Part shown: in pieces, positions 13,878 through 17,463 of the stretch
How positions within the stretch are numbered: position 1 is the stretch's first letter
How the letters are laid out: every line of letters starts with the position of its first letter
Origin: an uncultured Collinsella sp.
GTDB lineage: Bacteria; Actinomycetota; Coriobacteriia; Coriobacteriales; Coriobacteriaceae
Assembly (NCBI GenBank): GCA_902464645.1
Contig: CABQKL010000033.1
Span: 1-17,463 of the forward strand
Reading direction: 5' to 3'
Length of the DNA: 17,463 nucleotides
Position numbers and translations under genes: made by a program
Notes under the pieces: model-generated
Told to the model about the DNA's origin: nothing
Database searches by the model: none
What the model saw: the letters and a program-made list of their open reading frames with translations, nothing else

Positions 13878-15737
13878 ATGGCGATTCTTTTGGGATGCGA
13901 TTCCATCAGCCTAGAGTTTCCCACCAAGCATATTTTCGATAGCGTGACGCTCGGCGTGGGCGAGGGCGACCGCATTGGTATTGTTGGTAAAAACGGCGAC
14001 GGCAAGTCGACGCTGCTGAGCGTGCTCGCCGGCACGCTGGAGCCCGACGATGGCCGCGTGACGCATCGCCGCGGCACCACGATCGGTCTGCTCGGCCAAA
14101 AGGACCAACTTGTCGACACCGATACCGTGCATCATGCCGTCGTGGGCGACACGCCCGAGTATGAGTGGGCGTCGAGTCCGCGTACGCGCCAGATCCTCGC
14201 CGGTCTCATTAGCGATGTGCCCTGGGAGGGCACGGTGGGCGAGCTTTCGGGCGGTCAGCGCCGTCGCGTGGACCTTGCGCGCCTGCTGATCGGCGACTAC
14301 GACGTGCTCATGCTCGACGAGCCCACCAACCACCTGGACATGCGCACCATCAACTGGCTCGCGCGTCACTTAAAGGCCCGCTGGCAGCGCGGCCAGGGCG
14401 CCATGCTCGTGGTCACGCACGACCGCTGGTTCTTGGACGAGGTCTGCACCAGCATGTGGGAGGTCCACGACGGCCAGGTCGATCCCTTCGAGGGCGGTTA
14501 CTCGGCATACATCCTGCAGCGCGTAGAGCGCGACCGCATGGCCGCCGTCACCGAGGAGCGTCGTCGCAACATGGCGCGCAAGGAGCTCGCGTGGCTGAGC
14601 CGTGGCGCCCAAGCCCGTTCCACCAAGCCCAAGTTTCGCGTGGATGCCGCTCGCGAGCTGATCGCCGACGTGCCGCCTGTGCGCGACGAGCTGGAGCTCA
14701 AGCGCCTCGCCGTGAGCCGCCTGGGCAAGCAGGTCATCGACGTGGTCGACGTGGACGCCGGCTATGCGGATGCCGGCGGCGCGCCCAAGCAGGTGCTCTC
14801 CGACGTGACCTGGCTCATTGGTGCGGGCGACCGCTATGGTCTTTTGGGCGAGAACGGCGCCGGCAAGTCCACGCTGCTCGACGTGATTCAGGGCAAGATT
14901 GCGCCCCTGCGCGGCCGCGTGAAGATCGGCCAGACGGTGCGCTTTGGCGTGCTGTCGCAGCAGCTCGAGGAGCTCGAGCCCTACATGGGCGACACGATCC
15001 GCGAGGTGCTGAGCAACTATAAGAAGTATTACGTCATCGACGGCAAGGAGACCTCTCCCGAGAAGCTTTGCGAGCGCCTGGGCTTTACGACGCAGCAGCT
15101 CTGGAGCCGCATCGGCGACCTTTCGGGCGGCCAGCGCCGTCGCCTGTCGCTGCTGCTGACGATTCTGGACGAGCCCAACGTGCTCATCCTGGACGAGCCA
15201 GGCAACGACCTCGATACCGACATGCTGGCGATTGTCGAGGACCTGCTCGACGGCTGGCCGGGCACGCTGATCCTGGTGACGCACGACCGTTTCCTCATGG
15301 AGCGCGTGACCGACCAGCAGTGGGCGCTGCTCGATGGTCACCTGACGCATATGCCCGGCGGCGTCGACCAATACCTGCGCCTGTGCAACGCCACCGCCGA
15401 GGGCGAGCCCGTGGGCGCGCCGAGCGCCAAGACCGGCACGTTCGACACCGGCGCCGCAGCGGTTGCGGCCGAAAAGCCCAAGACGAGCGGGCAGCCCAAC
15501 GGTCTTTCCAACGCCGAGCGTCAGAAGCTCCGCCGCGAGGTGAGCTCGCTCGAGCGCAAGATGGAGACGCAGCGCGCTCGCGTGGAGGAGGCCGAGGCCG
15601 CCATGGCCCAGGTCGATCCCACCAACTACACGGCGCTGGGCGAGCAGCAGGCAAAGATCGACGAGGCCCACGCCGCCATGGACGAGCTTGAGATGGCGTG
15701 GCTCGAGGCGAGTGAAAAGCTCGAGGGCGAGGAGTAG
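13878..15737 (+). CDS. ABC-F family ATPase (Uup-like, C-terminal coiled coil)
   Basis: This 619-residue soluble protein has two ABC cassettes and no membrane segments, the ABC-F layout of ribosome-associated factors. Cassette 1 has GKNGDGKST (37-45), LSGGQRRR (123-130) and LMLDEPTNHLD (144-154). Cassette 2 has GENGAGKST (324-332), LSGGQRRR (415-422) and LILDEPGNDLD (436-446). The charged linker between them (about 213-285) would reach the tRNA/peptidyl-transferase region in this family. A helical coiled coil (about 546-615) follows a low-complexity stretch, as in Uup. The second Walker B reads EPGNDLD rather than EPTNHLD. I start at 13878 with AAGGAG 8 bases upstream; an earlier in-frame start at 13722 would run through the pst terminator. 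Antibiotic resistance is possible in this family, but a housekeeping Uup-like translation role fits better. Confidence 0.92.
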   Translation: MAILLGCDSISLEFPTKHIFDSVTLGVGEGDRIGIVGKNGDGKSTLLSVLAGTLEPDDGRVTHRRGTTIGLLGQKDQLVDTDTVHHAVVGDTPEYEWASSPRTRQILAGLISDVPWEGTVGELSGGQRRRVDLARLLIGDYDVLMLDEPTNHLDMRTINWLARHLKARWQRGQGAMLVVTHDRWFLDEVCTSMWEVHDGQVDPFEGGYSAYILQRVERDRMAAVTEERRRNMARKELAWLSRGAQARSTKPKFRVDAARELIADVPPVRDELELKRLAVSRLGKQVIDVVDVDAGYADAGGAPKQVLSDVTWLIGAGDRYGLLGENGAGKSTLLDVIQGKIAPLRGRVKIGQTVRFGVLSQQLEELEPYMGDTIREVLSNYKKYYVIDGKETSPEKLCERLGFTTQQLWSRIGDLSGGQRRRLSLLLTILDEPNVLILDEPGNDLDTDMLAIVEDLLDGWPGTLILVTHDRFLMERVTDQQWALLDGHLTHMPGGVDQYLRLCNATAEGEPVGAPSAKTGTFDTGAAAVAAEKPKTSGQPNGLSNAERQKLRREVSSLERKMETQRARVEEAEAAMAQVDPTNYTALGEQQAKIDEAHAAMDELEMAWLEASEKLEGEE

Positions 15738-15743
15738 ACGAGG

Positions 15744-16514
15744 ATGATCAAAGCCGCGTTTTTCGATATCGACGGCACGCTGTTGAGCTTTAAGACCCAC
15801 CGGATTCCGGCGTCGGCGCAGCAGGTGCTCGACAGTTTTCACGAGCAGGGGATTGCGTGCGTGATCGCCACGGGCCGTCCGACCTACCAGATGCCCGATT
15901 GGCTGTTCGACCTGGGCTGGGATGCGTACATTACGCTCTCGGGCCAGCACTGCTTTGATGCTGAGGGTGTTTACCGCAGCTGCCCGATCGATTCGGACGA
16001 CGTCGCGGTGATTGTGGACCAGGTGGCGCAGGGGCGCTACGACTCGCTGTGCATGCAGGGCGAGAACTCGTTTGTGAACCGCCTCTCCGAGCGCGTGGTG
16101 ACGGCCGGCAGCAACGCGGGAATCGTCTACCACGAGGAGCCGTTTGAGCACGCATTTGACGCGCCGGTTTACCAGTTTTGCGCCTTTGTGGATCCGGCTG
16201 ACGAGCATATTGTGACCGATGCGGTGTCGCATTCGCTCACTACGCGCTGGTGCGATCTGTTCTGCGACATTATTCCCGCTAACGGCGGCAAGGACCTGGG
16301 CGTGGCGGCGACGCTGGAGCGCCTGGGCATCGATGCGAGCGAGGCGATCGCCTTTGGCGACGGCGAGAACGACCTTTCGATGTTCTCGGCCGTGGGCACA
16401 AGTGTGGCCATGGGCAACGCGCAGGAGACCGTGAAGGCCGCAGCGTCCTACGTTACAACCGCCGTAGACGACGACGGCATCTACAACGCCGCCAAGCACT
16501 TTGGCCTGCTATAG
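15744..16514 (+). CDS. Cof-type HAD-IIB phosphatase
   Basis: The 256-residue protein shows HAD motifs FDIDGTLL (Asp8, Asp10), ATGR (Thr43), GGKD (Lys183) and GDGENDLSMF (Asp206, Asp210). The roughly 100-residue segment between motifs II and III is the C2B cap that defines the Cof/YbiV/YidA group. Members dephosphorylate sugar phosphates, flavin or pyridoxal phosphate, often with broad range, so the substrate is not assigned. It starts 6 bases after the ABC-F stop with a GAGG SD, so the two genes are almost certainly one operon. A repeat-derived hairpin follows its stop. Confidence 0.9.
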   Translation: MIKAAFFDIDGTLLSFKTHRIPASAQQVLDSFHEQGIACVIATGRPTYQMPDWLFDLGWDAYITLSGQHCFDAEGVYRSCPIDSDDVAVIVDQVAQGRYDSLCMQGENSFVNRLSERVVTAGSNAGIVYHEEPFEHAFDAPVYQFCAFVDPADEHIVTDAVSHSLTTRWCDLFCDIIPANGGKDLGVAATLERLGIDASEAIAFGDGENDLSMFSAVGTSVAMGNAQETVKAAASYVTTAVDDDGIYNAAKHFGLL

Positions 16515-16529
16515 CTGAGGATTCAGCAC

Positions 16530-16587
16530 TTGGGGACGTTCCTTTTCTGCCGGCAGCTGGGGACACTCCTTGCGGGGCGTGTCCCCA
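16530..16587. repeat. GGGGAC-type direct repeats and hairpin
   Basis: TTGGGGACGTTCCT (16530-16543) and CTGGGGACACTCCT (16557-16570) are imperfect direct repeats 27 bases apart. The second forms a 9-bp stem with 16579-16587 (TGGGGACAC/GTGTCCCCA). The pattern is REP-like and lies shortly after the HAD stop, where it may serve as a 3' end; no clear T-tract follows. Confidence 0.5.
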
Positions 16588-16620
16588 TGTTGTGTTCGCC
16601 TGGCGCGTTTTGTGAAACAC

Positions 16621-16703
16621 GGCTAACTTTTTAAACAACGTAGTAAGACATGGGCAACTTTTGCGGTAAAGTAAGCCAAGGAAAGTATCCAAAGGCTAAC
16701 TAA
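16621..16703. promoter_or_regulatory. possible DtxR-type operator half-sites
   Basis: GGCTAAC occurs twice (16621-16627 and 16694-16700). The second sits in AAGGCTAACTAA, one base short of the AGGCTAACCTAA half of the DtxR consensus. A loose inverted partner, GTAAGCC, is at 16671-16677. The second copy lies 25 bases before the start of a DtxR/MntR-like gene, so autoregulation is plausible but untested. Confidence 0.4.
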
Positions 16704-16725
16704 CGATCATCGCGAAAGGCGGCCC

Positions 16726-17115
16726 ATGGCCCTACGTGAATCTGGAGAAGACTATCTCGAATCTATTTATGTGCTCTCGGAGCGCCAAGGCACGGTGCGC
16801 TCAATCGACGTCGCCGAATACCTGGGTGTGACCAAGGCGAGCGTCTCTAAAGCCATGGCGACGCTGGAAAACAGCGGCTATGTCGAAATGGGCAAGCGCG
16901 ACGTTCATCTGACGGAACGTGGTCTGGAGGTCGCTCGCCAAATGTGGGAGCGCCACTGCTTTTTCGTGCGGTTGCTCGAGGAAGCCGGTGTTTCGGCGGA
17001 TGTCGCGTCGCAAGAGGGTTGCCACATGGAGCACTGCCTGAGTGAGGAGAGCTTCGAGAAGCTGAGGGCGATGTTGGGACGGGAAGATGCGGCCGGCGCA
17101 ACAACGGAAGCCTAA
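16726..17115 (+). CDS. DtxR/MntR-family metal-dependent transcriptional regulator
   Basis: The 129-residue protein has an N-terminal winged helix (SIDVAEYLGVTKASVSKAMATLENSGYVEM, about 26-55) and a dimerisation domain carrying metal ligands. By position with MntR, Asp9, Glu12, His77, Glu102 and His103 are kept. The residue equivalent to MntR Glu99 is Cys99, as in DtxR (Cys102). That mix makes manganese against iron specificity unclear. It lacks the SH3-like third domain of DtxR and is a little shorter than MntR (142 residues as I recall). The start follows AAAGG by 6 bases. It stands alone, with its own upstream region carrying DtxR-like half-sites; no transporter target is in the window. Confidence 0.88.
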   Translation: MALRESGEDYLESIYVLSERQGTVRSIDVAEYLGVTKASVSKAMATLENSGYVEMGKRDVHLTERGLEVARQMWERHCFFVRLLEEAGVSADVASQEGCHMEHCLSEESFEKLRAMLGREDAAGATTEA

Positions 17116-17135
17116 TTGACCCCCAGGAGCGCGGA

Positions 17136-17154
17136 GTTCGCGCAAAGCGCGAAC
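17136..17154. repeat. 8-3-8 hairpin with AAA loop, left
   Basis: GTTCGCGC-AAA-GCGCGAAC is a perfect hairpin 20 bases after the regulator stop. It has the same stem and loop lengths and the same loop as the hairpin at 17274. No T-tract follows on the + strand. Confidence 0.55.
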
Positions 17155-17273
17155 CAGCGAAAGGGGGATAGGGGATTCGAACAACAACGAGTCCGACGCA
17201 GTCCAAAGTGGAGCATTCGGTGCGCGACGCCATCACAGCTGAGCTATCTCTTCGTTCCCAAAGAGGCGCGCCT

Positions 17274-17292
17274 CCCGCGCCAAAGGCGCGGG
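17274..17292. repeat. 8-3-8 hairpin with AAA loop, right
   Basis: CCCGCGCC-AAA-GGCGCGGG is a perfect hairpin matching the design of the one at 17136. It is preceded by the 10-base palindrome AGGCGCGCCT (17264-17273). Confidence 0.55.
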
Positions 17293-17463
17293 ACAGCGAC
17301 CGGGACCAGTGGCCCCACCAACTAAGTCCAACTCAGACAAGGAACCCCGCCAGCAAGCGATGCCCAAGAACCGCCAGCAACGTTACCGCAGGCCGGGACC
17401 GGGCTTGGTTTTGAAAACATTCCGCAGACCAGAAGTGCCCCCGTTCGTAGCTCCGAAGGAGCA

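Larger units (their letters stand above)
17116..17463. other. 348-bp terminal region without a convincing gene
   Basis: No frame has an SD and family features. It contains two matching 19-base hairpins (17136-17154 and 17274-17292), tRNA-like fragments on the - strand between them, a decamer repeated at 17347-17356 and 17371-17380 (CCGCCAGCAA), and a small hairpin at the edge (GCTCC/GGAGC, 17450-17462). A - strand frame stays open from the window end to a stop at 17383-17385 (26 codons). That could be the tail of a gene outside, but cannot be supported here. Confidence 0.5.

Noticed and set aside
14370..16499. 709-codon open frame on the - strand
   Set aside because: It lies antisense to the ABC-F and HAD genes, which have full family motifs. 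It is rich in His/Arg/Val/Leu from reversed GC-rich codons, has no recognisable domain, and is a GC-driven shadow frame.
17162..17260. tRNA gene on the - strand
   Set aside because: D-arm-like and T-arm-like words are present, but the acceptor, D and T stems do not pair and the spacing is about 20 bases too long; kept only as a remnant in findings.

Overview
The window is a GC-rich bacterial chromosome segment. My best guess is a Coriobacteriia/Collinsella-like gut actinobacterium. That rests on high-GC codon use, an actinobacterial-style long LOG-family protein, the Tat-type PstS lipoprotein and the style of the intergenic palindromes. It is an inference, because no rRNA or other phylogenetic marker lies in the window. 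Gene order is compact, most genes have clear Shine-Dalgarno (SD) sites, and most lie on the + strand.

Layout. (1) 59-2168: tgt (queuosine tRNA modification) and a LOG-family nucleotide-processing protein, separated by a strong hairpin with a T-tract. (2) 2169-6548: a lower-GC block that looks acquired. It holds a RelB/DinJ-YafQ type toxin-antitoxin pair preceded by a perfect 16-bp palindrome. It also holds a convergent 994-residue protein that joins an archaeo-eukaryotic-type primase domain, a superfamily 2 helicase and a degenerate phospholipase-D-like domain, the architecture I associate with TOTE conflict systems. Next comes about 600 bp of non-coding DNA with a perfect 36-bp inverted repeat. 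Two near-identical palindromes flank the helicase gene. (3) 6549-9719: degV (fatty-acid-binding family), divergent from a HAD phosphatase, then an M20 dipeptidase of the PepV/Sapep type. (4) 9720-13765: a third palindrome, a structured leader, and the phosphate importer operon pstS-pstC-pstA-pstB closed by a textbook intrinsic terminator. No phoU or phoBR is present. (5) 13766-16514: an ABC-F ATPase (Uup-like, with a C-terminal coiled coil) in an apparent operon with a Cof-type HAD phosphatase. (6) 16515-17463: repeat-derived hairpins, a short DtxR/MntR-type metal regulator with DtxR-like half-sites upstream, and about 350 bp with no convincing gene but with two matching hairpins around a tRNA-like remnant.

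How the parts relate. The pst genes form one ABC transporter. The ABC-F and HAD genes are probably co-transcribed. The toxin-antitoxin pair and the primase-helicase protein share low GC and convergent orientation and could be one defence or mobile module, but the sequence does not prove that they work together. The most unusual features are non-coding. Three dispersed palindromes share their outer arms while their inner arms differ yet remain self-complementary, and each begins 9 to 21 bp after a stop codon. One of them supplies the stop codon of the primase-helicase gene.
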